Origin: Cellulophaga lytica DSM 7489
GTDB lineage: Bacteria > Bacteroidota > Bacteroidia > Flavobacteriales > Flavobacteriaceae
Length of the DNA stretch: 64,000 nucleotides
Direction: 5' to 3'
Assembly: GCF_000190595.1 (NCBI RefSeq)
Contig: NC_015167.1
Span: forward strand, 3,146,501 to 3,210,500
The notes below the pieces were generated by a model. The model was given only the letters and a program-made list of their open reading frames with translations, was not told the DNA's origin and did no database searches. Made by a program: the position numbers and the translations under genes. This document shows, in pieces, positions 37,493 to 46,862 of the stretch (position 1 is its first letter; each line of letters opens with the position of its first letter).

Positions 37493-38344
37493 CTATTTGT
37501 TTATTGCAGGATCTTTCATTCCTTCTTCAATCATACTGTAAAACTGATCAATTTTAGGAAGTACTACAATTCTTGTTCTTCTGTTTCTAGCTTTATCTGT
37601 AGAAGATACTGGTATGTATTGAGATCTACCTGCAGCCGTCATACGCTTAGGATCTACTCCGTACTCATTTTGTAATATACGAACTACAGCAGTTGCACGC
37701 TTAACACTTAAATCCCAGTTGTCTAATAAAACACCTTTTCTGTAAGGTACAGCATCTGTGTGTCCTTCTACCATAAATTCAAAATCTGGCTTGTTATTTA
37801 CAACTTGTGCAACTTTACCTAATACTTCTTTAGCTCTTGTTGCTACATTGTAGCTACCGCTGCTAAATAATAATTTATCAGATATAGATACAAAAACCAC
37901 ACCTTTTTCTACGCTAATTTCAATATCCTCGTCATCTAAATTACCAAGAACACCTTTTAAACTCTGTACTAATGAAAGGTTTACAGAATCTCTACGTGTA
38001 ATTGCATCGTTTAATTTACGTATTGTTAAATCTTTTTCTTTTAAACTTTCTAAAGACTTTTCTAAGTTTTCAGCACCTTTCGCAGACAAATCTGTTAGGT
38101 TACCCATATTATCTACTAATACTTGGTTGTTGGCTTTAAGAAAATCGTTTTGGTCTTCTAAAGTTCTTAACCTTGCATCTGCAGTAGCTTTTTCTTCTAT
38201 ACAGCTATTAAGCTTAACCGTTGCTGAATTTAATAAATCTTCAGTTTCTTTATTTTTTGCCTCTAACTCCGCATATTTCTTTTGCGATACGCAAGAAGAT
38301 AATAATATTGTAGCTCCTAAAGCGCCTAAAAAAATCTTTTTCAT
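37493..38344 (-). CDS. OmpA/MotB-family lipoprotein
   Basis: With the ATG at 38344, the protein begins MKKIFLGALGATILLSSC, a lipoprotein signal with the acylated Cys at residue 18. A coiled coil follows (about 25-130), then a C-terminal OmpA domain with the peptidoglycan-binding EGHTDAVPYRKG, WDLSVKRATAVVRIL, AAGRSQYIPV and NRRTRIVVLP. It should tether the outer membrane to the cell wall. The frame extends to a TTG at 38377, but a promoter -7 element overlaps that point, supporting the downstream ATG (38350 is a second option). A degenerate paralogue is at 26955-27698. Confidence 0.9.
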   Translation of the reverse strand: MKKIFLGALGATILLSSCVSQKKYAELEAKNKETEDLLNSATVKLNSCIEEKATADARLRTLEDQNDFLKANNQVLVDNMGNLTDLSAKGAENLEKSLESLKEKDLTIRKLNDAITRRDSVNLSLVQSLKGVLGNLDDEDIEISVEKGVVFVSISDKLLFSSGSYNVATRAKEVLGKVAQVVNNKPDFEFMVEGHTDAVPYRKGVLLDNWDLSVKRATAVVRILQNEYGVDPKRMTAAGRSQYIPVSSTDKARNRRTRIVVLPKIDQFYSMIEEGMKDPAINK

Positions 38345-38374
38345 ATTCATATTACTATTAATTGTTATTTGTTT

Positions 38375-38382
38375 CAAAATTA
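38375..38382 (-). promoter_or_regulatory. Candidate -7 element of the OmpA lipoprotein gene
   Basis: On the minus strand this reads TAATTTTG, an exact TAnnTTTG match. The predicted start near 38370 lies downstream of the TTG at 38377, so translation must begin at 38350 or 38344. Confidence 0.5.
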
Positions 38383-38417
38383 TATAAAATGTTCTATCTA
38401 ATGGTACTACAATTTAG

Positions 38418-39422
38418 TTAATCTTTTACTAAATTGTTAAATTCCTTATAACCATTTACGAAATAAGACCACACAACGGATTTAATTAAATAATATTTTT
38501 TTGTTCTACTGTTTAACTCTTTCTTTTTTAGTGTTTTAGGTAAATTCCAATAAAAACTAAAATGTGCCTTAACAATTGCTAAACAATGTGTAAATCTCAT
38601 TTGCGATAAAAATCGTAAACCTGCTATACCATCCAACAATAACCTTGCCATAACTATAAAAAATGCCTTATAAATTGGTATATTTTTTACAATACTGTAA
38701 AGTGAATTTCTAAAGTTTAAAAATGTCTTTTTTGGATTCATTTCATTAAGAGTAGACCCGCCTAAATGGTAAACTGTAGAAGCACCAACATACATAATTT
38801 CTAGGCCTTTGTTTTGTGCACGCCAACATAAATCTATTTCTTCTTGGTGCGCAAAGTAATCTTCATCAAAACCACCTAAATTAAAAAAAGTAGCTTTACG
38901 TATAAATAAGCAGGCACCACTTGCCCAAAATATTGGCAAATTGTCATTGTATTGTCCTTTATCTTCTTCTAATGTGTCAAAAATTCTACCTCTACAAAAC
39001 GGATAGCCAAAACTGTCTAAAAAACCACCTGCAGCACCGGCATATTCAAAATGAGACTTCTTTTTTAAGTCTAAAATTTTTGGTTGTATTATAGCAGTGT
39101 TTTTATTTTCATTAAAATAGTTTTCAATAGGAGTTAACCAGTTAGGTGTAACTTCTACATCTGAATTAAGTAAGCAAAATATATCTTCTTTTACATTTGG
39201 TAACGCATCATTATACCCTTTTGCATAACCTCCATTGCTTGTGTTTTGTATAATTTTTACACCAGGAAAATTCTCTTTTACATAGCGTATAGATGTATCT
39301 GTAGAAGCATTGTCTGCTACATAAATTTTATGGTTGTTAGAGTGTTTTATAACTAATGGCAAAAAACGTTCTAATAGTTGTACGCCATTCCAGTTTAAAA
39401 TAACAACAGCAATTTTAGGCAT
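38418..39422 (-). CDS. Family 2 glycosyltransferase (rhamnosyltransferase-like)
   Basis: The 334-aa GT-A enzyme has VVILNWNGVQLLERFLP at the N-terminus, VADNASTDTSIRYV, TSNGGYAKGYNDAL and the metal-binding LLNSDVEVTPNWL. Later come ACLFIRKATFFNLGGFDEDYF and EEIDLCWRAQNKG, as in WbbL-like transferases. It is a probable transferase for surface polysaccharide or glycolipid. A basic C-terminus with amphipathic helices suggests peripheral membrane binding. It stands alone rather than in a polysaccharide cluster, and lies 37 nt downstream of the HsdR_N-like gene on the same strand. Confidence 0.88.
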   Translation of the reverse strand: MPKIAVVILNWNGVQLLERFLPLVIKHSNNHKIYVADNASTDTSIRYVKENFPGVKIIQNTSNGGYAKGYNDALPNVKEDIFCLLNSDVEVTPNWLTPIENYFNENKNTAIIQPKILDLKKKSHFEYAGAAGGFLDSFGYPFCRGRIFDTLEEDKGQYNDNLPIFWASGACLFIRKATFFNLGGFDEDYFAHQEEIDLCWRAQNKGLEIMYVGASTVYHLGGSTLNEMNPKKTFLNFRNSLYSIVKNIPIYKAFFIVMARLLLDGIAGLRFLSQMRFTHCLAIVKAHFSFYWNLPKTLKKKELNSRTKKYYLIKSVVWSYFVNGYKEFNNLVKD

Positions 39423-39459
39423 AATGTATATCTTACTTTATCTAAGTTCATTTACAAAT

Positions 39460-39906
39460 TTAACGGTTAAAATCAGGAATATCACGTAAAAACGTATAAT
39501 TATCTTCGGTACTATTTGTTTTGCAATAAAAATGATTTAATCCGTTAGTAACCATTAAATAATTTGCATCTAATTGCATATTGTAACGTGCAATTTGGTC
39601 AAAAGTAGCTTGTGTAATTGTTATTTCTGGAGCTTTACATTCTACCAAAATGTTAATGTTTCCATTTGGTTTAAAAACAACAACATCATATCTTTTTTTT
39701 AAGTCATTAATTACCAGTTGTTTTTCTACATTAATAAGGCTAATTGGGTATTTTTTTTGATGAATAAGATGATGTACCACATGTTGCCTAACCCATTCTT
39801 CAGGTTGTAAAACCACAAACTTTTTTCGTATTACATCAAAAATATAGACTTTATTTTCGCTATTTTTGAAACGGAAGTTGTGCGTGGAAAAATTTAGCTT
39901 CTGCAT
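39460..39906 (-). CDS. Standalone HsdR N-terminal (PD-(D/E)xK) domain protein
   Basis: The 148-aa protein matches the N-terminal nuclease domain of type I restriction subunit R. PEEWVRQHVVHHLI comes first, then KRYDVVVF with Asp74 and ILVECKAPE with Glu89 and Lys91, giving a complete D-ExK catalytic triad. The post-triad ITQATFDQIARYN follows. There is no helicase motor, and no hsdM or hsdS gene is near, so it is not a restriction system. It is divergent from holA with only 26 bp between the start codons. A role in DNA metabolism is inferred from this position only. Confidence 0.85.
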   Translation of the reverse strand: MQKLNFSTHNFRFKNSENKVYIFDVIRKKFVVLQPEEWVRQHVVHHLIHQKKYPISLINVEKQLVINDLKKRYDVVVFKPNGNINILVECKAPEITITQATFDQIARYNMQLDANYLMVTNGLNHFYCKTNSTEDNYTFLRDIPDFNR

Positions 39907-39932
39907 ACTGCAAATTTGATGATTTTTTTTAA

Positions 39933-40934
39933 ATGGACGAAGTAAAAAAACTAATCTCCGATATAAAAAACGGAAACGTAAAACCTATATATTTTTTAAT
40001 GGGAGAGGAGTCTTACTATATAGATAAGATATCTGAATATATTGAAAAAACTGTGTTAACAGAAGAGGAGCGTGGTTTTAACCAAATGGTATTGTATGGT
40101 AAGGATGTAACTATAGATGACATTGTTTCTAATGCCAAGCGTTACCCAATGATGGCAGAAAAGCAAGTTGTAGTTGTAAAAGAAGCGCAACATTTATCTA
40201 GAACAATAGATAACTTAACAAGCTACGCTAACAACCCACAACTAACCACGGTACTGGTAATTTGTTATAAGTATGGTAAGTTAGATAAGCGTAAAAAATT
40301 GTATAAAGCTGTACAAAAAACTGGTGTTTTGTTTGAAAGTAAAAGTTTGTATGAAAACAAAGTCGCAGACTGGATAATGAAAGTGTTAAAAGGCAGTGGT
40401 TATACAATTACACCTGTTGCTGCACAGTTGCTTGTAGAGTATTTGGGTACCAGTTTAAGTAAAATTAATAACGAGTTAGAAAAGCTAAAAATAGTTATTA
40501 CAAAAGATACGCAAATTACACCTGCAACCATAGAGGAACATATTGGTATTAGTAAGGATTTTAATAATTTTGAGCTTAAAAAGGCAATAGGCGAGCGTAA
40601 TACTTTAAAAGCAGCGCGTATTATAAACTACTTTGCACAAAACCCAAAGGATAACCCGTTTGTGGTAACAGTAACCGTGTTGCATACTTATTTTACACAA
40701 ATACTACAGTACCACGGATTAAAAGACCATTCTAAAAGCAATGTAGCTAAAGTGTTGGGTGTAAATCCATATTTTGTTAATGAATACCAAACAGCAGCCA
40801 GAAATTTTCCAATGAAAAAAGTTAGTGGAATAATATCTGCTTTACGAGATTTAGATTTAAAGGGGAAAGGTGTAGGTGCCTATAATATGTCTCAGGCAGA
40901 CTTACTAAAAGAGCTTTTGGTAAAAGTTTTTTAA
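39933..40934 (+). CDS. holA: DNA polymerase III delta subunit
   Basis: Delta opens the beta sliding clamp within the clamp loader. The 333-aa protein has the expected weak AAA+-like start (KPIYFLMGEESYYIDKISEYI), EERGFNQMVLYGKD, PMMAEKQVVVVKEAQ and the C-terminal collar with DNPFVVTVTVLHTYFTQILQY. The length and layout match HolA proteins. Its stop abuts the convergent DoxX gene with no gap and no terminator. Its promoter must lie in the 26-bp divergent gap or inside the neighbouring HsdR_N coding sequence. Confidence 0.9.
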   Translation: MDEVKKLISDIKNGNVKPIYFLMGEESYYIDKISEYIEKTVLTEEERGFNQMVLYGKDVTIDDIVSNAKRYPMMAEKQVVVVKEAQHLSRTIDNLTSYANNPQLTTVLVICYKYGKLDKRKKLYKAVQKTGVLFESKSLYENKVADWIMKVLKGSGYTITPVAAQLLVEYLGTSLSKINNELEKLKIVITKDTQITPATIEEHIGISKDFNNFELKKAIGERNTLKAARIINYFAQNPKDNPFVVTVTVLHTYFTQILQYHGLKDHSKSNVAKVLGVNPYFVNEYQTAARNFPMKKVSGIISALRDLDLKGKGVGAYNMSQADLLKELLVKVF

Positions 40935-41315
40935 TTATTTACCGTCTACACTAAATCTACCAGGACCTAAAAGAAATATAATCATAAAAAACAGAAGGTA
41001 AAGTACAGCCATTTCTTTTACACTAAAAGGATCTGCAGCGTGTTGTACAAATGCAGCAATTAACATTGTTACAGCAGCTGGTACAGCAAACCATCTTGTT
41101 TTGTACCCTAATATTATAAAAATTGGACATAAAACTTCACCAATTACCGCTAAAAATAAAGAAGGGCTAGCTCCTATACCAATTGGGTCTGGAAATTTTA
41201 TTTCATCGCCACTAAAAAAGTTTTGTAATTTAGGTATTCCGTGTGTAAGCATCATTGCAGATGGCGCAATACGCAAAAGCGCCAATCCTATATTTGTCTT
41301 TATATTATCTCTCAT
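40935..41315 (-). CDS. DoxX family membrane protein
   Basis: The 126-aa protein has four hydrophobic segments and the DoxX features LALLRIAPSAMMLTHGIPKL at the start and AVIGEVLCPIFIILGYKTRW in the second helix. Relatives are small quinone-linked or redox-stress membrane proteins; the exact role is unknown. It is convergent with holA: the two stop codons are adjacent. A TAnnTTTG element is at 41353-41360. Confidence 0.88.
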   Translation of the reverse strand: MRDNIKTNIGLALLRIAPSAMMLTHGIPKLQNFFSGDEIKFPDPIGIGASPSLFLAVIGEVLCPIFIILGYKTRWFAVPAAVTMLIAAFVQHAADPFSVKEMAVLYLLFFMIIFLLGPGRFSVDGK

Positions 41316-41352
41316 TCTATTTGGCTCCGGGGATATAAATATCTATGTATTC

Positions 41353-41360
41353 CAAATTTA
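41353..41360 (-). promoter_or_regulatory. Candidate -7 element of the DoxX gene
   Basis: Reads TAAATTTG on the minus strand, an exact consensus match, with an imperfect TTTCG near 41384-41380 in place of the -33 TTTG. Predicted leader about 30 nt. Confidence 0.4.
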
Positions 41361-41436
41361 GAAATATTTTTTTAATACACGAAAAATAACAACTAATAAA
41401 AGAATAAAATTAGACAAAAAGTGTTATTTACAACAA

Positions 41437-43848
41437 TTACCTAAGTTTTGGAAAACTGCTAGGATTAGCTTCATGCATTATATCGTATATTTTTTCAAAT
41501 ATATCTTCTGCATTTGGCTTAGAAAAATAGTCACCATCTGTTGCATATGCAGGTCTATGGGCATTAGCAGTTATTGCTTGTGGCATACTGTCTAAATACT
41601 TGTAAGCTCCTTGTTTTTCTGTTATTTCTTGTAGTAAATAAGCAGAGCATCCTCCTGGTACATCTTCATCAACAACTAGTAATCTGTTGGTTTTTTGCAC
41701 ACTTTTTACCACATCATGATTAATATCAAAAGGTAGTAAACTTTGAGCATCTATTACTTCTATATCTATTCCAACCTCTAACAATTCTTTTGCTACTTGT
41801 TGTACAATACGTAGTGTAGACCCATAAGATAATACGGTTATGTCTGTACCCTCTTTTACCGTTTCTACAACTCCAATAGGAGTACAGTGTTCTCCTAAGT
41901 TAGCTGGCTTATCTTCTTTTAATCTGTAGCCATTTAAGCACTCTATTACCAAAGCAGGCTCATCAGACTTTAATAAGGTGTTATAAAAACCTGCGGCTTT
42001 AACCATATTACGCGGTACAAGAATATGCATACCTCTTAACAGGTGTATAAAACCACCCATTTGTGATCCAGAATGCCATATACCTTCTAATCTGTGTCCT
42101 CTAGTTCTAATTATTAAAGGAGCTTTTTGTTTACCAACAGTACGGTATAGTAGTGTTGCTAAATCATCACTTAATGTTTGCAATGCATACATTAAATAAT
42201 CTAAATATTGAATTTCTGCTATAGGTCTTAATCCTCTTAAAGCCATACCAATTCCTTGGCCAATAATAGTAGCTTCTCTAATACCAGTATCTGCAACTCT
42301 ATGTTCTCCGTATTTAGCTTGTAAGCCCTCTAGTCCTTGATTTACATCTCCAATAGCACCAGCATCTTCACCAAATATTAAAGTGTTAGGGTTGTTCCCA
42401 AAAATGTGATCAAAATTATCTCTTAGTATTACTCTACCATCTACAGATTCTGGGTTTTCATCATAAACTGGTTTAACCTCTTCTATATTTGTAGCTTTGT
42501 TAGGTAAATTACTATATAAATGAGAGCTGTACTTAGGTTGCATTTCATTTAAATAGTTTGTAATCCAGTTTGTTAAAGCCTGTTTCTCAGGTGAGTTTTC
42601 ACCAATTAAATAACGTAAAGCTTTTCTGGCACTAGATGCTAAATCTCTTTTAATTGGTTCTTCTATTGCAATTAAATCGTTTTTAATTTTTGCAATAAAA
42701 TTTTTGTTAGGGCTTTTGCTAGCAGCATTATCTAAAACAACAACTAAAGCTTTTTTTTCTTCTTTATTAGGGTTAATAAATTCTGCCCAAGCTTCTTTTT
42801 TGGCAGTACGTACTTCCTTTTTAGTTTCTTTATCTATAGCGTTCAGTTCTTCTTCTGTAGCTATATTATTTTCTATAATCCACTCTTTAAAACGTTTGTT
42901 ACAATCGTTTTCCTTTTCCCACTCTAGTCTTTCAGGAGATTTGTATCTTTCGTGTGAACCAGAAGTAGAGTGCCCTTGAGGCTGTGTTAATTCTTTTACG
43001 TGAATAAGTACAGGAACGTGTTCTGTTCTTGCAATTTCAGAAGCATTCTCGTAAGCGTGAATTAATGCGGTATAATCCCAGCCGTTAACTTTTATAATTT
43101 CATAACCCTTATTATTTTCATCTCTTTGAAAACCTTTAAGAATTTCAGAAATATTTTCTTTTGTAGTTTGGTGTCTTGCGTGTACAGAAATACCGTAAGC
43201 ATCATCCCATACACTAATTACCATAGGTACTTGTAAAACACCAGCAGCATTTATAGTTTCAAAAAAGTGTCCTTCACTTGTGCTTGCATTACCAATTGTA
43301 CCCCAAGCAACCTCATTACCGTTGTTAGAGAAGTTTGTAGTGTCTATGCCAGAAACATTTCTGTAAATTTTAGACGCTTGTGCCAAACCTAATAACCTAG
43401 GCATTTGCCCAGCAGTAGGAGAAATATCTGGACTACTATTTTTTTGTTCTGTTAAGTTTTTCCAACTACCATCTTCGTTTAAACTATGTGTACCAAAATG
43501 ACCACCCATTTGTCTACCGGCACTCATAGGGTCTTTGGTAATATCTGTGGTAGCATATAAACCATGAAAAAACTGCTTAGCGTTTAATAAACCTAAAGCC
43601 ATCATAAAAGTTTGGTCTCTATAGTACCCACTTCTAAAATCGCCGTTTTTAAAAGAACGTGCCATTGCTAATTGTGGAAGCTCTTTACCGTCACCAAATA
43701 TTCCAAATTTAGCTTTACCAGTTAAGACTTCTCGTCTCCCTAACAAGCTGCACTCCCTACTTAATACGGCTATTTCATAATCTTTAATGATTTGCGATTT
43801 AAAATCGTCGAAAGAAATATCGTCTTTTGTTTGTGGTTTTACGCTCAT
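41437..43848 (-). CDS. Fused E1alpha-E1beta 2-oxoacid dehydrogenase (branched-chain type)
   Basis: The 803-aa protein joins the two E1 subunits. The alpha half (about 20-400) shows GDGKELPQLAMARSFKNGDF, the ThDP region GTIGNASTSEGHFFETINAA and WDDAYGISVHARHQ. The beta half (about 470-800) shows NTLIFGEDAGAIGDVNQGLE, IAEIQYLDYLMYALQ, RGHRLEGIWHSG and the late DAQSLLPFD. Such fusions are common in Bacteroidota and decarboxylate branched-chain 2-oxoacids with E2/E3 partners encoded elsewhere. It has a well-formed promoter about 20 nt upstream. Confidence 0.9.
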   Translation of the reverse strand: MSVKPQTKDDISFDDFKSQIIKDYEIAVLSRECSLLGRREVLTGKAKFGIFGDGKELPQLAMARSFKNGDFRSGYYRDQTFMMALGLLNAKQFFHGLYATTDITKDPMSAGRQMGGHFGTHSLNEDGSWKNLTEQKNSSPDISPTAGQMPRLLGLAQASKIYRNVSGIDTTNFSNNGNEVAWGTIGNASTSEGHFFETINAAGVLQVPMVISVWDDAYGISVHARHQTTKENISEILKGFQRDENNKGYEIIKVNGWDYTALIHAYENASEIARTEHVPVLIHVKELTQPQGHSTSGSHERYKSPERLEWEKENDCNKRFKEWIIENNIATEEELNAIDKETKKEVRTAKKEAWAEFINPNKEEKKALVVVLDNAASKSPNKNFIAKIKNDLIAIEEPIKRDLASSARKALRYLIGENSPEKQALTNWITNYLNEMQPKYSSHLYSNLPNKATNIEEVKPVYDENPESVDGRVILRDNFDHIFGNNPNTLIFGEDAGAIGDVNQGLEGLQAKYGEHRVADTGIREATIIGQGIGMALRGLRPIAEIQYLDYLMYALQTLSDDLATLLYRTVGKQKAPLIIRTRGHRLEGIWHSGSQMGGFIHLLRGMHILVPRNMVKAAGFYNTLLKSDEPALVIECLNGYRLKEDKPANLGEHCTPIGVVETVKEGTDITVLSYGSTLRIVQQVAKELLEVGIDIEVIDAQSLLPFDINHDVVKSVQKTNRLLVVDEDVPGGCSAYLLQEITEKQGAYKYLDSMPQAITANAHRPAYATDGDYFSKPNAEDIFEKIYDIMHEANPSSFPKLR

Positions 43849-43870
43849 AGCTTACGAAGTTATATTTCTG

Positions 43871-43901
43871 CAAAAGTACCAAATTTGATTGGTTTTTGCA
43901 A
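43871..43901 (-). promoter_or_regulatory. Promoter of the E1 fusion gene
   Basis: On the minus strand TTG (43901-43899) and TACTTTTG (43878-43871) are separated by 20 nt, a canonical Bacteroidota arrangement. The predicted leader is about 17 nt. Confidence 0.6.
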
Positions 43902-44011
43902 TAGCTATTAGCGATATGTTATTGAATATTTATCAAAATAAGGTGTAATTGGGTGTTTTAAATTATGAAATACTTAAAATATTTACCTTAAAATGACAAT
44001 TTGCTATTTAA

Positions 44012-46855
44012 TTAAAACCATTTTCTTGTAAATAACCCAGTTAGGGACTTTGGGCTTAAAGTAACAATAAAACGTATTTTTTCTCCGTAATTTGGTTGAG
44101 ACACTTCCCATCCATTATTAGAATACATAGGAAAAAATAGCTCAAAATAATCTGTTACTAAGTTTAAACGTATACCAGCATCATACACAAAGCGTGCTTT
44201 AGAGCCTTTGTTTTTTAAGTAGCCAATATCTCCGTAAGCTTCTATCCACCTATAAATATTGGTACTTGCGTTTGTAGTAGCTATCCAATCATTAGCAAAG
44301 GGGTTATCTAATTTAGATTTAAATCCTCCTTCTGCAATAATTATTTGTTGGCTATAAATACCAGAAGATGCTGATCTACCTAAATAAGAGTAATCAAACA
44401 AATAATCTGTAGGTCTGTCTAATGCATAACTAAAATAGTCATCATCAGTTTTATTGTTTATAAACTTACCAGCAAAAAACCTTAAATTAAATTGTCTGTT
44501 ATTTTGAAAAAGTTTGCGATATTCTAAGTCAAAAGAAAGTTTAGAAAATTTGCCTGCATATTGTGCATCTACAAACCAAGATAAATAATTTATTAAGTCG
44601 TTATTTGTATCTCTAAATCTTGCATTTAAAACACTATAATCTGGCTCTAGCTCATTAGCTTCTACAAAAGTTGGGTCAAAATCACGAAATACATTTATAT
44701 AGCGTACAAAAAGACTTTGACCTCTGTTAGATCTTAGGTCTTTTGGTCTCCACGCTAGTCCAAAAGAAGGAGTAATGGTAGAGTATCTAGAGTTTTTTTG
44801 AAAATGAAATGTAGAAAAGCTTAAAGAGTATGTACTTAAAAATAAGTTTTTATTTTTATGCTGATCTCTAATTGTAAAGTTTCCAGAACCAACAAAAGCA
44901 TTTTCCTTTGTTGCATAACCTGGGTTTAGTGCAAATACAAATGGCCTATCTAGTAACGTTTTGTTGTGCAGTTTTAAAATAGGTGTAAAGCCATCATAAG
45001 CATTAAACCTCATTTCTGGATTGTAAAATATTTGGTTATAGTATGGGTTTTCTGCATCTTTAAAAAACTGTAATCTTAACTTTTTGTTACTAGCTAAAAA
45101 GCCTTTTAGAGATTTCCAGTTGTCTCTTTGGTTGTACTCTGGTATTTTTTTATCGTAGTTTAATACCAACTTATCTTCTCCGTTTCTTGGTATAGTTACG
45201 TTTTTTTGAGTTACTACATTAGATACCCAATATTTAGATACTATAGAATCATTTTTTAAACCAAATAAGGAAATAGGAAGATTTGTAGATGTTTTATTTT
45301 TAATTGTAACAGTTAGTGAGTCTTCAGTTTTTTCAATTTTTTTAATTTTAAAATCTATTCTATCATTGGTAGATATAAACTCATTAAAAAACCAATTTAT
45401 ATCTTTATTGGTAGATTTTTTTAAAATATTTTCAAAATCATTAGTAGTAACTTTTTGTTGGTTGTATTTTTTGTAAAATTCCTTAATACTTCCTTTTACA
45501 TTATTATAACCAATATATTCTGATAAATAGGTGAGTCCTAAGCCAGATTTATAACTGTTTGCTATTCGTTGATTAAATTTTATTAAAGAATCGTTAGATG
45601 CTGTTAATGGTTGATCTAGATTTTTTCTGCTGGTAAGCATAGACATTAAGGCGTACTGATCATTAAAATCATACTTAGAAATTTCAAAACTTCTAACTCC
45701 CCATATTTTTGAAAACTTACCCAGTAATTTTTGACCATTGTAAAACTCATCTACATACGTAATCATTAAATAATTAACTATAGCATCTGTAACCCATTTT
45801 TCTTTTCTGGGGTTTAAATATACACTCTCATTTAAAATTTTATAAAGTGTAGTTTTTAATAGTTTTAGTTCATAACTAAAGGCTTCTGAGTAAGGAACTA
45901 TAAAAGAAGGTAGTTGGTTAATGCCGTATAATGGGTTCTTTTTATAATCTAACTCACTTACTAATATTTTCTTATGTGGGTATTCTCCTAAATTATCTTT
46001 TATATATTTGGCAACTTTATTAATAGAAATTCCTTGTAAAATTTCGGGGTATTTTGAAGCTTTAAAATCGGTTTCTATTGTAAGGTCTGGAGTAATATGG
46101 GTAATAAATTCTTTTTGATTACTTAGAATTACTTCGGCACTTTTTCTGTTTTCTCCATCAATAACTATTGTTTTATTCCCGTTTAAACTGTATTCATTAG
46201 TTTTATTAAGGTTTGTAGTAACGTAATAGTCTTTATTTATAGTTAAGTAGAGTTTGGTTGTTGTAGCATCTGTTTGTAAGTCCTCTAGGTTTTTGTTAGA
46301 GTAAAGGTTCCATTTGCCATTGTAGGTTGCAGGTGTTAAATACCAGTCTTTTAGGTAGTAAGTACTATCATTACTATAACCAAAATTAGTGTATTTGTTT
46401 GGTGGTAACTGTACTTTGTAATTTATTTTTAGTGTTAAGGTAGTATCTGGAGCTAGTGGTTTATTAAGTATAAACATCACTATGTCTTTACTTTTTGTAT
46501 GTTTGTTAGCAAGTGTGTTACCTTTATTGTCCTTGGCTTTAATAATATTTGTGTAGCCTCTTTCTTTAGGTTTTGCTAAATGTAAACTTTTTTTAAATTC
46601 TTCAGAAAAACGTTTTGCTAAAGCTGTTTTTTTGCTAGAATAGGCGTTAGGCCAATCGTTAAAATATAAAACCTCTAATGTATCTTTTGATGTGTTTTTA
46701 TAGTTAAACTCTTGCTGAATAGAAATTTCATGACAAGATGTATCTAAAAAAGCATTTATAATAGTTTTGTGTTGCGCACGTAATTGTACACAGTTTAGGA
46801 AAAGTATTCCTATAACTGTGTATATTACATTTTTCTTTATTTTAAATGCTGTCAT
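44012..46855 (-). CDS. M1-like (gluzincin) pseudoenzyme fused to a predicted outer-membrane beta-barrel
   Basis: The 947-aa protein has a signal peptide ending near LRAQ (residue 27). An M1-peptidase-like N-terminal beta-domain and helical domain follow (about 30-490), and then a long aromatic-rich beta-strand region (about 600-947) ending in the charged tail TRKWF, typical of an outer-membrane barrel. Where M1 enzymes have HExxH there is YKILN (338-342), and the third-ligand helix reads WVTDAIVNYL (354-363), so no zinc ligand remains. It is thus unlikely to be a peptidase. The start lies 7 nt after the LOG gene stop, suggesting an operon with it. Function is unknown. Confidence 0.78.
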   Translation of the reverse strand: MTAFKIKKNVIYTVIGILFLNCVQLRAQHKTIINAFLDTSCHEISIQQEFNYKNTSKDTLEVLYFNDWPNAYSSKKTALAKRFSEEFKKSLHLAKPKERGYTNIIKAKDNKGNTLANKHTKSKDIVMFILNKPLAPDTTLTLKINYKVQLPPNKYTNFGYSNDSTYYLKDWYLTPATYNGKWNLYSNKNLEDLQTDATTTKLYLTINKDYYVTTNLNKTNEYSLNGNKTIVIDGENRKSAEVILSNQKEFITHITPDLTIETDFKASKYPEILQGISINKVAKYIKDNLGEYPHKKILVSELDYKKNPLYGINQLPSFIVPYSEAFSYELKLLKTTLYKILNESVYLNPRKEKWVTDAIVNYLMITYVDEFYNGQKLLGKFSKIWGVRSFEISKYDFNDQYALMSMLTSRKNLDQPLTASNDSLIKFNQRIANSYKSGLGLTYLSEYIGYNNVKGSIKEFYKKYNQQKVTTNDFENILKKSTNKDINWFFNEFISTNDRIDFKIKKIEKTEDSLTVTIKNKTSTNLPISLFGLKNDSIVSKYWVSNVVTQKNVTIPRNGEDKLVLNYDKKIPEYNQRDNWKSLKGFLASNKKLRLQFFKDAENPYYNQIFYNPEMRFNAYDGFTPILKLHNKTLLDRPFVFALNPGYATKENAFVGSGNFTIRDQHKNKNLFLSTYSLSFSTFHFQKNSRYSTITPSFGLAWRPKDLRSNRGQSLFVRYINVFRDFDPTFVEANELEPDYSVLNARFRDTNNDLINYLSWFVDAQYAGKFSKLSFDLEYRKLFQNNRQFNLRFFAGKFINNKTDDDYFSYALDRPTDYLFDYSYLGRSASSGIYSQQIIIAEGGFKSKLDNPFANDWIATTNASTNIYRWIEAYGDIGYLKNKGSKARFVYDAGIRLNLVTDYFELFFPMYSNNGWEVSQPNYGEKIRFIVTLSPKSLTGLFTRKWF

Positions 46856-46862
46856 ACTTTAA

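Noticed and set aside
39460-39906. Remnant of a type I restriction-modification system
   Set aside because: No HsdM, HsdS or helicase domain is nearby, the protein ends cleanly after the nuclease domain, and the triad is intact, so it looks like a separate small gene rather than a fragment.
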